In this document: piece by piece, positions 7,651-17,480 of the stretch
Position numbering within the stretch: position 1 is the stretch's first letter
How the letters are laid out: the number at the start of each line of letters is the position of its first letter
Assembly: GCA_014695175.1 (NCBI GenBank)
Contig: JACJNV010000349.1
Location: forward strand, 1-43,321
From: Microcoleus sp. FACHB-DQ6
GTDB taxonomy: Bacteria > Cyanobacteriota > Cyanobacteriia > Cyanobacteriales > Microcoleaceae
Direction of reading: 5' to 3'
Length of the DNA stretch: 43,321 nt
Notes under the pieces: generated by a model
What the model saw: the letters and a program-made list of their open reading frames with translations, nothing else
Databases searched by the model: none
What the model was told of the DNA's origin: nothing
Made by a program: the position numbers and the translations under genes

Positions 7651-10600
7651 CTACCATCGATAATACCGATAAGGATCATCCCCATTCTCAAAATCCGTCT
7701 TGTAATCCCAGTGATAAAACTCCCGACTCGAACCGTTAAACACAGATCCATCGGCCTTAAAACTAGCCCCTAAATTAGCCAAAATCTGAGCATTTGCCCT
7801 GGTTTGCCGCCAGCGAGTAAAACGCAAATAAGTCTTAGTATCAGCATTCAAACTATCCGGTTCAATCTGAGAAAAAATCGCCACACCCTTGCCAACTTTT
7901 ACCCGACTTAACAAACCGTCAGCACCCCTTTCTCCCCCAGACTTAATCAACCAAGTATCATAAAAAGAGCGCGATCGCAAATCTGAGGCACTAACCCCCT
8001 TCACCTCATCCCAACTCGGAACCGCCAGCGAACCCCCAAAATCCTGCGCTTGCTGCAAACCCATGCCCAAACCCGCAACAGGCACTTGACGCGGCAAGAA
8101 AAACGCCTTCCCACCAGCATTCAAATAACCGCGCAAATCTGCATCTTTCAGATTCGCTTCTCTCCCCACAATGACCAAGCCAACATCATTAGAAAGCGAA
8201 CTAGCGCGCTGATAAATTACCCCCAAACTGTCCAACTTTTGGGCATCTTCATCTCCCCCTATTAAAACCACTTTATCCGGCTTTCCAAGTACCGGAGAAT
8301 TCATCCCGTAACTCACAATTTGTTGCACTAACTGCGCCGCCCCAGCATCTACAGAATAATGGTCTTCCAAATCCAACTCGTTTAAAATCAGCCGCCCTTT
8401 TCCGTAATCCAATTCCATCAGCGGCGAATAAGCTAAATCAAACTCAGATTCCAAAATTGGGCGCCAACCGCTGCGGTGCGGTTTTTCAATAGAAGCGCTA
8501 CTGACACCGCCGCGATTTCCCCAGCGCCAGCCGTACCAAGGTTTATTTGCCGGACTCAAATTAGGGCCAGTTTTGATCGTATCTGGATAAGCTTCAAGCA
8601 GCGTGCTTTCCCCAACCCAATCCCGCAAATCTTCACTGTCTAAACCGCTAATTGCGGGATGGTTGCTGTCAACTGGATAAGCGCGGCGGCTGACGTGGAC
8701 AGCAACCCGGAAACCCGTATTTTTCAGCCAATCCCTGCGCTGAGGAAACACAATTGCTTTGCCACCGTTTCGGACAAAATTTTCTACACTTCCCGGCAAT
8801 TGTTGCCCGCTCGAAAACGCTTCCCTACCGATAATTAATAGCGATGAAACTTGCGAACCATTCCACGGTACAAGCGGATGACCTAACTGTTTTAACATTG
8901 CCGATGTTTTGCCCGCTGGGTCGAAGATTGTCAGCGTATCCTTGCTTTTGGCTTGATTGGCAAAAACCCGGAAAGCAAATGTATCAGAATGCGATCGCTC
9001 GCCCACCCGTGCCGTCAAGCGTATTTCGCCGTCAGCCTTGCTAGAAATGGTATTTGGCAAATTTACGTCAATTGGGAAAAACAGCGTCTTTGCTGACTCA
9101 ATCGTCCCTTTTTGCTCGCCTTTTTTAACTTCTTTCCCCTCCACCAAAACCCGCCACTTAAACGAAAATTCTTGCGGCGCCCGCGTATCGTTAATTAACA
9201 CTACTTGCTTTGCCAGTTTTCCGCCCACCAACAAATTGTGATCTTTCGCAGTAAAAACCGGGCTAGCACCAGCAATCCAAGCCAAAGTCGAGCTATTATT
9301 ATTCATAATTGCCTCGCCCCCAGGATGAACAGTGTAAGCTTCGGGCTGCAAATAATTCAAAAGATTATTCGAGACTTGCTTCAAATAAACTCCCCGGCGA
9401 CCAGGTTGAAATGCTCCAATATCCACCTTATTTTTGCCAGCCTCGGAAACTTCCCAACCGTGTCCGTCATTCCAAGGAATCATCCCCCCAGACATTCCAA
9501 AAGTCCGCCAACTCCGCCAAGTATTTGTACTGAATAACTGCTGCAACTTTTGAAAAGCGGGTGCAAAATCCAACTCTTTTTTAAAATGCCAGCTTTGATA
9601 CTCCTGACCCTTGACAAATTGCTCGCGAATTGTATTTTTATAAGCGGCCGTTTCCAAATCGTAAGCCTGCTTGCCAAAATAAATTGCCGCAAACTCAGTC
9701 ATCCAAGGTTCGCTGAGAATCGCCTGACCGAAACCTTTGCGGGCCCGCATCATCGTTGCGTGCAAAGGAGTCCCAAACTCGACTGCCATGTAGGGCCTTT
9801 CGCCGGTTTTACTCCACTCAGAAATCCACTCTTCCCGTTCTTGCAAGGGAATCATATTTAAATAAGAATTCAGCGCATAAACATCGCCGAAGTTTGCGCC
9901 TTGGTGTACCATCACAGGTCTGGTTGGGTCGGCCGATTTAATCGCAGCTATAGCGTCATTTCCTAGGGGAGTGTTCACCCGCAAACGCTCGTTTTCGGAG
10001 GAACTGATAGTTCCTTCTACTTTTCTTTTGCCGATGCGGCGCGGATTTTGGTCGTCAGCGTGGCCGAAAAAATTAGGACTTGTCGCCCACATTAATACTG
10101 ATGGATGATTGCGGTAGCGACGCATTTCAGTCACCATTCGAGCTTTCCAGCGGTCGTTCCACTGGCGGTTTTTCCACTTGCCGTTCCAAGCGATAGGACT
10201 AATGTCTAAAGCGGGAGCCATAATTGGAAAACCTTTGATGTCTGCTCTTTCGGAAAATAACTCTCGGAAGTGCCACCTACCGCGTTCGTCGTGATCCCAA
10301 GGCCACATTTCTGTTATGTTAAAACCGGCTTTTACGTAGCCATCAATTAGGCTGTCAGAAACTTCTACTGTCCCGCCTTGCCAACTATCGGAGTGCAAGT
10401 TTGGTCGCAGCCGAAATTCAGTTCCATTTAAGAAAAATTTGCGCCCTTCTATCCAAAATTCGCGGAAGCCAAAAGGTTGGTCGTATTGCGTGTCTATGCC
10501 GCTGCCTTTTACTTCTAATTGCAGGGTGTAAAGGTTTGGTTGCCCGGCATCCCAAAGACGGGGATTTGGCCAATTCCACTGAACTTGTACAGTTTGAATG

Positions 10601-11463
10601 GGTTTAGCTTGAACCTTGGCATTTGCTGTAAATTTTTGTTCGACTTTGCCTTTTTCGTCGAGCATTTGCGCGATTAATTCAACTTGACCGTTTTGGGCAA
10701 CGTCTTTGAGTTCTACATCTAATTTAACTTGCTTTTTTCTGGTGGAAGTTTGGACGAATACGTCGCTAATCAGCGGGCCTGGGGGAAGGCTCAGAAGCCT
10801 TACCTCGCCGATAATTCCCCGCGATTGCAACTTGGATTTTTCTGTGTAAATTTCTGTGGGGCCCATGATGACGGCTTTTTCCTTTTCATCGGATACTGCC
10901 ACCACTAAAATAGATATGGTGTTTTGACCTGGTTTGGCTACTTTGGTAATTTCAATAGTGCCGTAGGGCCAGGGGATTTCACCGCAGTTAATGCCGTTGA
11001 CAAAGATGACTGCATCGGTGCTGACTCTGGCTAAGTCGAGAAAAATTCGGCGGTTTGTCCAGTCGCCGGGAATGTCTATATTTTTCTGATACCAAGCTTT
11101 TGATAGTTGTTTACTGTTGAAGTTTTCCCAATCTTTGCCGCTGCCGCGAGTGATGATTCCGGGTACGGATTCGTTGTTTTCTTTTTGCCAGTCTCCAGGC
11201 ACCGAGATGGAACCCCAATTTGGAGAGACGGGGGGGTTTTGGGGGTTGCCAACGGCAGGGACAAATTGCCAAGTTCCGTTGAGATAGATTTGGGATCGTT
11301 TGTTGTCGATCGCCCCGACGGCCCCGATGGTAAGATTGGGGAAGCCGATCGATATCGCTGAGCTGCTGGCGAAGTTGGGATTTTGCAGCGCGTAACCGAC
11401 GAATCCAAAGAGGGTGGCGGCTGCGAAAAATAACCCGATAATTTTTGCCAGCTTGTGATTCAC
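7651..11463 (-). CDS. Secreted glycoside hydrolase family 2-like protein (1270 aa)
   Basis: An N-terminal hydrophobic segment (IIGLFFAAATLFGFVGYAL) indicates export or membrane anchoring. It is followed by a GH2-type sugar-binding domain (YLNGTWQFVPAVG, WYQKNIDIPGDW, VIFVNGINCGEIPWPYG), a beta-sandwich (about 225-320) and a TIM-barrel-like domain (about 330-680; GFREFWIEGRKFFLNGTEFRL, RYRNHPSVLMW). At the usual acid/base site (W..GNE in GH2) the sequence is WATSPN, so the glutamate appears replaced; a candidate nucleophile survives in VEFG (about residue 562). The last 500 residues are not GH2: two Rossmann-like stretches (SSLLIIGREAF, DVGLVIVGREAN) resemble glutamine-amidotransferase-like folds seen in some glycosidases. 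GH2 enzymes cleave beta-galactosides, glucuronides or mannosides; substrate and activity here are unknown. Transcribed divergently from the kinase at 11693. Confidence 0.75.
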   Translation of the reverse strand: MNHKLAKIIGLFFAAATLFGFVGYALQNPNFASSSAISIGFPNLTIGAVGAIDNKRSQIYLNGTWQFVPAVGNPQNPPVSPNWGSISVPGDWQKENNESVPGIITRGSGKDWENFNSKQLSKAWYQKNIDIPGDWTNRRIFLDLARVSTDAVIFVNGINCGEIPWPYGTIEITKVAKPGQNTISILVVAVSDEKEKAVIMGPTEIYTEKSKLQSRGIIGEVRLLSLPPGPLISDVFVQTSTRKKQVKLDVELKDVAQNGQVELIAQMLDEKGKVEQKFTANAKVQAKPIQTVQVQWNWPNPRLWDAGQPNLYTLQLEVKGSGIDTQYDQPFGFREFWIEGRKFFLNGTEFRLRPNLHSDSWQGGTVEVSDSLIDGYVKAGFNITEMWPWDHDERGRWHFRELFSERADIKGFPIMAPALDISPIAWNGKWKNRQWNDRWKARMVTEMRRYRNHPSVLMWATSPNFFGHADDQNPRRIGKRKVEGTISSSENERLRVNTPLGNDAIAAIKSADPTRPVMVHQGANFGDVYALNSYLNMIPLQEREEWISEWSKTGERPYMAVEFGTPLHATMMRARKGFGQAILSEPWMTEFAAIYFGKQAYDLETAAYKNTIREQFVKGQEYQSWHFKKELDFAPAFQKLQQLFSTNTWRSWRTFGMSGGMIPWNDGHGWEVSEAGKNKVDIGAFQPGRRGVYLKQVSNNLLNYLQPEAYTVHPGGEAIMNNNSSTLAWIAGASPVFTAKDHNLLVGGKLAKQVVLINDTRAPQEFSFKWRVLVEGKEVKKGEQKGTIESAKTLFFPIDVNLPNTISSKADGEIRLTARVGERSHSDTFAFRVFANQAKSKDTLTIFDPAGKTSAMLKQLGHPLVPWNGSQVSSLLIIGREAFSSGQQLPGSVENFVRNGGKAIVFPQRRDWLKNTGFRVAVHVSRRAYPVDSNHPAISGLDSEDLRDWVGESTLLEAYPDTIKTGPNLSPANKPWYGWRWGNRGGVSSASIEKPHRSGWRPILESEFDLAYSPLMELDYGKGRLILNELDLEDHYSVDAGAAQLVQQIVSYGMNSPVLGKPDKVVLIGGDEDAQKLDSLGVIYQRASSLSNDVGLVIVGREANLKDADLRGYLNAGGKAFFLPRQVPVAGLGMGLQQAQDFGGSLAVPSWDEVKGVSASDLRSRSFYDTWLIKSGGERGADGLLSRVKVGKGVAIFSQIEPDSLNADTKTYLRFTRWRQTRANAQILANLGASFKADGSVFNGSSREFYHWDYKTDFENGDDPYRYYRW

Positions 11464-11605
11464 TTGCTTATTGCTCCCAGAAATTAGATAATCTAATTTG
11501 TCCCTGGATCTATGATAGCAGTTGATTCAGCACCAATCCCGCTGCCAATCTGTCTCTGGGAAGATGGCACGCGACCCACAAATGTGGTTTCGTATAGAAA
11601 AAATA

Positions 11606-11629
11606 AAAACTTAGTTAAAACTAAGTTTT
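11606..11629. promoter_or_regulatory. 11-bp palindrome in the leader of the multi-PAS kinase
   Basis: AAAACTTAGTT and AACTAAGTTTT are perfectly complementary arms with a 2-base spacer, 63 bases before the ATG at 11693 and inside the divergent spacer with the GH2-like gene. It is AT-rich and symmetrical, so it could be a repressor operator or an RNA hairpin. Confidence 0.45.
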
Positions 11630-11692
11630 AACGAGGTTGTTTCATCGACATAAGCAATAGTGCGATCGCGCCATCGCTACAGGTCAACAAAA

Positions 11693-14600
11693 ATGAGTTG
11701 GTTTCAGGTCTTGGCCTCACCCATTACATCTTACAAAATTGCTCTATTTAGTGCCAGCACCGCTTTACTGCTGACAACTCTGTTACTGTTTTCCTTCCAG
11801 GCAGCTCCTGCAATCTTACTTTTGGCCGCTGCAATTGTTATCGCTTGGTATGCTGGCTTAAGTTCCGCAGAACAAAAAGTAGAAATAGAACGTAATATTT
11901 TTTCAAAAATAGTTGACACAACGGCTTGCTTGATTGTAGTTCTCGACAGCAAAGGACGGATTGTCCGGTTTAACCAAGCTTGCGAAAAAACTACAGGCTA
12001 CTCGGCAGCAGAAGTGGTCAATAAATATGTTTGGGATTTATTCTTAATTCCCGAAGAAATAGAGCCTGTTAAAACAGTTTTTACCAAGCTAAAAGTAGAA
12101 AATTATAACAGCGAATATCAAAACTATTGGCGCACTAAAAGCGGCGATAAGCGCTTAATTTCTTGGTCGAATACTGTGACAATAGATGGCGAAGGCTTGG
12201 TGGAATATGTGATAGCAACTGGCATTGATATTACTGAGCGCAAAGAAGCAGAAATAGCCCTGGCTTTATCCTACACTAACCTAGAAAGCCGCGTCAAACA
12301 GCGGACAGCAGAACTGACAGTAGCTAAAGAAGCGCTGCAAGCTCAAGAAGAACGATTTCGCTGTTTAAGTTCCTGTTCGCCTGTCGGCATTTTTATGGCA
12401 GATTTTGAGGGGCGCTACACCTATGCAAACCCACGCTGTCAGGCTATTTGTGGCTTAAGTTGGACAGAACTTTTAGGAGACGGTTGGGAGAAGTGCATTC
12501 ACCCGGAAGACAGCGATCGCGTATTGGCTCGATGGCTAGATTATACTCGGGAAGGTGGGGAATATGCGATCGAGTATCGCCTGCAAACACCAGAGGGGAT
12601 TGTGCGCTGGATTAACGTTTGTTCCTCGCCGATGTTCTCCGACTCCGGCGAACTCATAGGATACGTGGGCACGGTGAGAGATGTCACCGAAAGACAACAA
12701 GCGCAAGCGGCTTTGGCAAACAGCGAACAGCAACTGAGAACGCTGCTAGAACATACGCCAGATATCATTATCCGCGCTGACAAAGAGCTGCGTTATATTT
12801 ATGTCAATCAAGCAGTAGAAAGAAGCCAAGGAAAACCGCTTTCATTCTTCCTGGGTAAAACCAGTCAAGAAATAGGAATGCCGCCGGAACAGTGCAAGAT
12901 GTGGGATGAAACCCTGCACAAAGTGTTAGAAACAGGTCAAAAAGAAATTATCGAATTTGAGGCTTTCTCAATCAACGGTATCCGAAGTTATCAATCCCAC
13001 GTAGTTCCCGAATTGGATAAAAATGGCGTACCAGAATCAGCCTTAATTGTCGCCCGCGATCTCACAGAAATAAAAGTTGCGGAAACTCAAAGATTGCAGT
13101 TAACAATCGAGCAAACAGCAAGGGAAAAAGCGGAAATAGAACAGCAGCGCTCGGCATTTTTAGCAGAAGTCAGCAAAATGCTGGCTGATGCGTTTGACGG
13201 GGAAACCGTGCTGCAAAAGGTAGCAGAATTAGCAATAAATTCGATCGCAGACGGGTGCTGCATTCATTTGACCGAAACCGACTCAAAAGTGCGTCTAGTC
13301 GCTGTGGCTCACGCAGAACCCTCCACGGTTGATACTATTAATAACTTGAGAATTCGCAGTTCGATCGCGGACAATGCTGTTAACGGCTATCCGCTGGTAA
13401 TCCGCACCGGAACATCCGAACTAATTGCCGACGTGGATGAGGAAATTTTAGCAGCAGGAGCCGAAAATGCAGCAGAATTGGAAATATTGCGATCGCTCAA
13501 TATCGGCTCTCACGCTTGCGTACCGCTGAAGGCCCGCGGGCGGGTAATGGGTTCCATCACTTGCTTTACCTCGAAGTTGGGCCGCCGCTACAGTGCAGAA
13601 GACATGGCAATGCTAGAAGATTTAGCATACCGCGTGGCGATCGCCCTAGACAACGCCAGACTTTACGCAGAAGCGCAGCAAGCACTATCTCAAACATCCG
13701 AATCCTTCGCCTTAATTGACTCGCTATTAGAAGCATCTCCCCTAGCGATTTGTTTTCTCGATCGCGAAATGCGTTTCATCCGTATCAATCAAGTTTTAGC
13801 CGAACTCCACGGTTTGCCCGCCGAACAGCATATTGGTAAAGACTTCCGCCAATTGTTGCCAGAAGGTGCCACCAAATTTGCGCCAATAATTCAGCAAGTT
13901 TTAGAAACCGGCCAGCCTGTTTTAAACCTAGAAATTAGCGGCGAACCTCCAGGAAAACCAGGCTATTTCGGCTACTGGCTCGCCAACTACTACCCGGTGA
14001 AAAATGAAAGAGAAGAAATAATCGGAGTAGGCCTAATTATCACAGATATTACCGCAGCAAAACAAACAGAATTAGCTTTGCGGGAAAGCGAAATGCGCTT
14101 CCGCAGCGTGGTAGAATCTAACATGATCGGCATCGGTTTCTGGGATGCCAGCGGCGAAGTTACCGACGCTAACGACGCTTTTCTGGAAATGATCGGATAT
14201 ACGAGGGAAGACTTAGTTTCGGGACAGATCCGCTGGCTCGAACTCACGGCGCCGGAAGATCGAGAACTCGATCGCATCGCCTTCGCGCAAGTCGAAGCAG
14301 AAGGAAGCTGCGCGCCTTTTGAAAAAGAATATCTCCGCAAAGACGGCACGCGCTTCCCAGTTTTAGTCGGCGGCGGAAAGTTCCAAGGATGCACAGACAA
14401 AGGAGCATTCTTCGTACTCGATATCACCGATCGCAAACAAGCGCAAAACCAACTTCGAGAAAACGAAATACGCATTCGCCGCCAACTAGCAGAACTCGAT
14501 TTAGTTTACAAGACTACACCAGTCGGGCTGTGCTTTGTCGATACCAATTTGCGCTACATCCGCATCAACGAATGCCTCGCTGCGATCGACGGCAAATCGA

Positions 14601-17200
14601 TCGCAGATTACATCGGGCATACCGTGAGAGAAGTAATTCCCGAAATGGCCGATATGCTAGAGCCGATTTATCGCCAAGTCCTGGCGACGCAAACCCCCGT
14701 GATCGACTTGGAAGTTAAGGCCCAAACCAAGCAACAGCCGGGAGTTTTGCGCGATTGGCAAATCAGCTTTTACCCAGTGAGCGATGAATCAGGAACACTG
14801 CTGGGAGTTAGCACGGTGGTTGCCGAAATCACCGATCGCAAAGAAGCAAAACGGGTAATACAGCAAAGCGAAGGCATATTCCGGCGGCTGTTCGAGTCAA
14901 ATATTTTCGGAGTCGCGATCGGCGATTTTAGCGGCCGCATCGCCTACGCCAACCAATCCCTGCTCAGCATGGTCGGCTACACCCGCTCAGACTTGCTCTC
15001 GGGTCAAATGCGGTGGGACAGAATGACCCCCCCCGAATACCTGCACCTAGACGCCCTGGCGGCCGGGGAACTGCGGGCTAAGGGAGTCGCAACTCCTTTC
15101 AAGAAAGAGTACATCCGCAAAGATGGCAGCCGCGTGCCGCTTCTGATGGGGGGAACCACTCTGTGCCCGGACAACGGCGAACCAGAGACGATCGTCGCAT
15201 TCTTCATAGACTTGACCGAGATCTCGCGGGTGGAAGCAGAACTCAAAAACAATCAAGAACGGCTGCAAATCGCTCAGCAAGCAGGCAAAATCGGAACTTT
15301 TGAATGGAACATCCAAACCGGGGAGATCGCGTGTACGCCGGAGTTAGAGGCTTTGTACGGGCTGTCGGCCGGTGGTATCGACAGCTATCAAAGTTGGGTG
15401 GAAATGGTGCATCCAGACGATCGCGCTTTGACTCAACAGCAGGTAAAAGCTGTGGCGGTGTCCGGGGAGGAATTAAACATTGAGTTCCGCATCTGCCGCC
15501 CGGACAAAAGCGTGGGCTGGATTGCTTGCAGGGCGAAGGTGTTTCAGGACGATCAAGGTTTGCCTTTGCGGATGATCGGGGTGAACGTCGATATCAGCGA
15601 TCGCAAACAAGCAGAAGCAGCGCGATCGCACATCCATCAAACTTTAGAAGCCTTGATTCAGGCTTGTCCCCTAGCAATTACCCTTTTGGACTGCGACGAC
15701 GGCACTGTGAAAATGTGGAACCCAGCCGCAGAGAGGATTTTTGGCTGGCATGAATCAGAAGCGGTAGGTCAATTTGTGCCCTGCGTTCCCGCAGACAAGC
15801 GGGAGGAATTCATGGCGAATTTGAAAGGAATTCGCGAAGGAAACGCGATCGCCGGCATGGAAACCCACCGCCAAAGGAAAGACGGCAGCTCGATCGACAT
15901 CAGTTTGTGGGCAACTCCAGTCCGCGACAGCAACGGCAACATCAACTGTATGTCGATCATCGCCGACATCAGCGATCGCAAGCAAATCGAGGCGCAACGC
16001 GGTCAGTTGCTCGATCGCGAACAGGCCGCGCGGGCCGAAGCAGAAGCTATCAGCCGCCGGAAAGACGAGTTTCTAGACTCTCTTTCCCACGAATTGCGAA
16101 CGCCTATAAATGTGATTCAGGGGTGGGCACAGATCCTGCGCGCCCACCCCTACAACCAAGATAAATTAGCTTCGGGTTTGGAAGCCATCGAGCGTCAGTC
16201 GAAGGTGCAGATCCAGCTAGTGGAAGATTTGCTCGACGTTTCCCGGATTATTCAAGGCAAGCTGACTTTGAAACCCGGCTGGTTCTACATGGTAAGGACG
16301 ATCGAGGCGGCTCATAATTCAGTTCGTTTGGCAGCCGAGGCCAAGTCTGTCACCGTTTCGTTAGAACTTGACCCTGCAGTCGGGTTGATGTGGGGGGACG
16401 CCCAGAGGTTGCAGCAGGTAGTGTGGAATTTGCTGACTAACGCCGTGAAGTTTACGCCTTCGGGGGGAAATGTCGAACTGCGCTTGTCTGCGGTGGCTGT
16501 TAGCGATTCCTCATCACCCAATTACGTGCAAATTACTGTCAGCGATACCGGAAAGGGCATTCCTGCTGAGTTTCTGCCCTACGTGTTCGATCGCTTCCGA
16601 CAAGCAGACGCCTCGAAAACTAAGGCTGAGGGCGGTTTGGGACTGGGATTGGCGATCGTCGAGCACTTGGTGCAACTCCACGGGGGTACTGTGACTGCGG
16701 AAAGTCCCGGCCAAGACCAGGGTGCGACATTTACGGTGACACTGCCACTCAAACAGCCTCGGAGTAAGCAGCCGCAGTTGAGAGGAGAAACGAAATCCAA
16801 TCCAAGGCCTCCGGGTATGTTGGCTGGTTTAAAGGTGTTGGTAGTTGACGACGAACCCGACAACCGCGAGTTTTTGATGGTTGCCCTCGAACAGTGCGGG
16901 GCGACTGCGACTGCGGCTGCAACGGCTGCGGAGGCGATCGACATTTTACAGCAGTCGCCGCCGGATATTTTAGTTAGTGATATCGGTATGCCCGTTGAGG
17001 ACGGCTACTGGCTGATCAGCAAAGTGCGATCGTCCGAATCCGACAAAATCAAGCGTTTGCCGGCGGTGGCGCTGACAGCTTATGCTAGCGAAGAAGACCG
17101 CGATCAGGCGATCGCCACTGGTTACAACGAACATTTAACAAAGCCGATCGAACCCGCTCACTTCGCCACCGTTTTAGCCAAGTTAACAAATTTGCATTAG
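11693..17200 (+). CDS. Membrane hybrid histidine kinase: 2 TM, 9 PAS, 1 GAF, HisKA, ATPase, REC (1835 aa)
   Basis: The ATG at 11693 (MSWFQVLAS) is preferred over an upstream GTG at 11660, whose extra residues are Arg-rich and HIP1-derived. Two hydrophobic helices (about 15-52) are followed by three PAS domains with a helical linker after the first. Next come a GAF domain (SKMLADAFDGETVLQKVAELA...), then six more PAS domains, most closing with DI(T/S)xRK. The kinase core has phosphoacceptor H1466 in LSHELRTPIN, the N-box NLLTNAVKF, and G boxes DTGKGI and GLGLGLAI. The C-terminal receiver has D1763 in VSDIGMP. The GAF lacks the cyanobacteriochrome cysteine motif, so ligand and chromophore are unknown. 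PAS pairs 4-5 and 6-7 repeat the same two-domain pattern. No separate response regulator is adjacent; output may pass through the receiver or a distant phosphotransfer protein. Confidence 0.92.
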   Translation: MSWFQVLASPITSYKIALFSASTALLLTTLLLFSFQAAPAILLLAAAIVIAWYAGLSSAEQKVEIERNIFSKIVDTTACLIVVLDSKGRIVRFNQACEKTTGYSAAEVVNKYVWDLFLIPEEIEPVKTVFTKLKVENYNSEYQNYWRTKSGDKRLISWSNTVTIDGEGLVEYVIATGIDITERKEAEIALALSYTNLESRVKQRTAELTVAKEALQAQEERFRCLSSCSPVGIFMADFEGRYTYANPRCQAICGLSWTELLGDGWEKCIHPEDSDRVLARWLDYTREGGEYAIEYRLQTPEGIVRWINVCSSPMFSDSGELIGYVGTVRDVTERQQAQAALANSEQQLRTLLEHTPDIIIRADKELRYIYVNQAVERSQGKPLSFFLGKTSQEIGMPPEQCKMWDETLHKVLETGQKEIIEFEAFSINGIRSYQSHVVPELDKNGVPESALIVARDLTEIKVAETQRLQLTIEQTAREKAEIEQQRSAFLAEVSKMLADAFDGETVLQKVAELAINSIADGCCIHLTETDSKVRLVAVAHAEPSTVDTINNLRIRSSIADNAVNGYPLVIRTGTSELIADVDEEILAAGAENAAELEILRSLNIGSHACVPLKARGRVMGSITCFTSKLGRRYSAEDMAMLEDLAYRVAIALDNARLYAEAQQALSQTSESFALIDSLLEASPLAICFLDREMRFIRINQVLAELHGLPAEQHIGKDFRQLLPEGATKFAPIIQQVLETGQPVLNLEISGEPPGKPGYFGYWLANYYPVKNEREEIIGVGLIITDITAAKQTELALRESEMRFRSVVESNMIGIGFWDASGEVTDANDAFLEMIGYTREDLVSGQIRWLELTAPEDRELDRIAFAQVEAEGSCAPFEKEYLRKDGTRFPVLVGGGKFQGCTDKGAFFVLDITDRKQAQNQLRENEIRIRRQLAELDLVYKTTPVGLCFVDTNLRYIRINECLAAIDGKSIADYIGHTVREVIPEMADMLEPIYRQVLATQTPVIDLEVKAQTKQQPGVLRDWQISFYPVSDESGTLLGVSTVVAEITDRKEAKRVIQQSEGIFRRLFESNIFGVAIGDFSGRIAYANQSLLSMVGYTRSDLLSGQMRWDRMTPPEYLHLDALAAGELRAKGVATPFKKEYIRKDGSRVPLLMGGTTLCPDNGEPETIVAFFIDLTEISRVEAELKNNQERLQIAQQAGKIGTFEWNIQTGEIACTPELEALYGLSAGGIDSYQSWVEMVHPDDRALTQQQVKAVAVSGEELNIEFRICRPDKSVGWIACRAKVFQDDQGLPLRMIGVNVDISDRKQAEAARSHIHQTLEALIQACPLAITLLDCDDGTVKMWNPAAERIFGWHESEAVGQFVPCVPADKREEFMANLKGIREGNAIAGMETHRQRKDGSSIDISLWATPVRDSNGNINCMSIIADISDRKQIEAQRGQLLDREQAARAEAEAISRRKDEFLDSLSHELRTPINVIQGWAQILRAHPYNQDKLASGLEAIERQSKVQIQLVEDLLDVSRIIQGKLTLKPGWFYMVRTIEAAHNSVRLAAEAKSVTVSLELDPAVGLMWGDAQRLQQVVWNLLTNAVKFTPSGGNVELRLSAVAVSDSSSPNYVQITVSDTGKGIPAEFLPYVFDRFRQADASKTKAEGGLGLGLAIVEHLVQLHGGTVTAESPGQDQGATFTVTLPLKQPRSKQPQLRGETKSNPRPPGMLAGLKVLVVDDEPDNREFLMVALEQCGATATAAATAAEAIDILQQSPPDILVSDIGMPVEDGYWLISKVRSSESDKIKRLPAVALTAYASEEDRDQAIATGYNEHLTKPIEPAHFATVLAKLTNLH

Positions 17201-17266
17201 GGCGATCGGGCATGACTTTAAACTTTGATATCCTATCCGGTCAATTACCCTAATAAAAAATGTTTG

Positions 17267-17371
17267 TAAGCTGTTGTGGTATTTAAATTGTCTGTCAAAA
17301 AACAATCCAACAAGGAGTGGGGTGGGCGTCCCGCCCGCCCTGAATATGCAATTTAAATGCGCGACAGCTTA
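17267..17371. mobile_element. MITE-like element with terminal inverted repeats
   Basis: The ends at 17267-17290 and 17349-17371 are inverted copies (outer TAAGCTGT/ACAGCTTA, inner ATTTAAATTG/CAATTTAAAT, with a variable centre). They enclose about 58 bases including GGGTGGGCGTCCCGCCCGCCC. The 105-bp size and lack of coding capacity fit a miniature inverted-repeat element. Confidence 0.6.
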
Positions 17372-17377
17372 GTTAGT

Positions 17378-17416
17378 AATGAGTGTTGGGTTGAGGAACA
17401 AAACCCAACACTCATT
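17378..17416. terminator. 15-bp perfect hairpin downstream of the multi-PAS kinase
   Basis: AATGAGTGTTGGGTT (17378-17392) pairs perfectly with 17402-17416 around a 9-base loop. It is stable and lies about 180 bases after the kinase stop. No T-run follows, so termination is possible but not assured; it may simply be another repeat. Confidence 0.45.
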
Positions 17417-17480
17417 AATTGGATATTTGGTTTCCTTCGAGGGCATTGGTGTCAACTTAACGTTGTAAAACTCTAGTTCG

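Noticed and set aside
9205-9861. Several plus-strand open frames within the GH2-like gene
   Set aside because: Their sequences show no family features, while the minus-strand frame is continuous over 1270 codons with recognisable domains.
11660-11692. GTG start of the multi-PAS kinase
   Set aside because: It adds only Arg-rich, HIP1-derived residues. The ATG at 11693 gives a normal membrane-anchor N-terminus.
13140-13680. Cyanobacteriochrome function for the GAF domain of the 1835-residue kinase
   Set aside because: It has no Cys-His or similar motif at the chromophore position. It looks like an ordinary ligand-type GAF.
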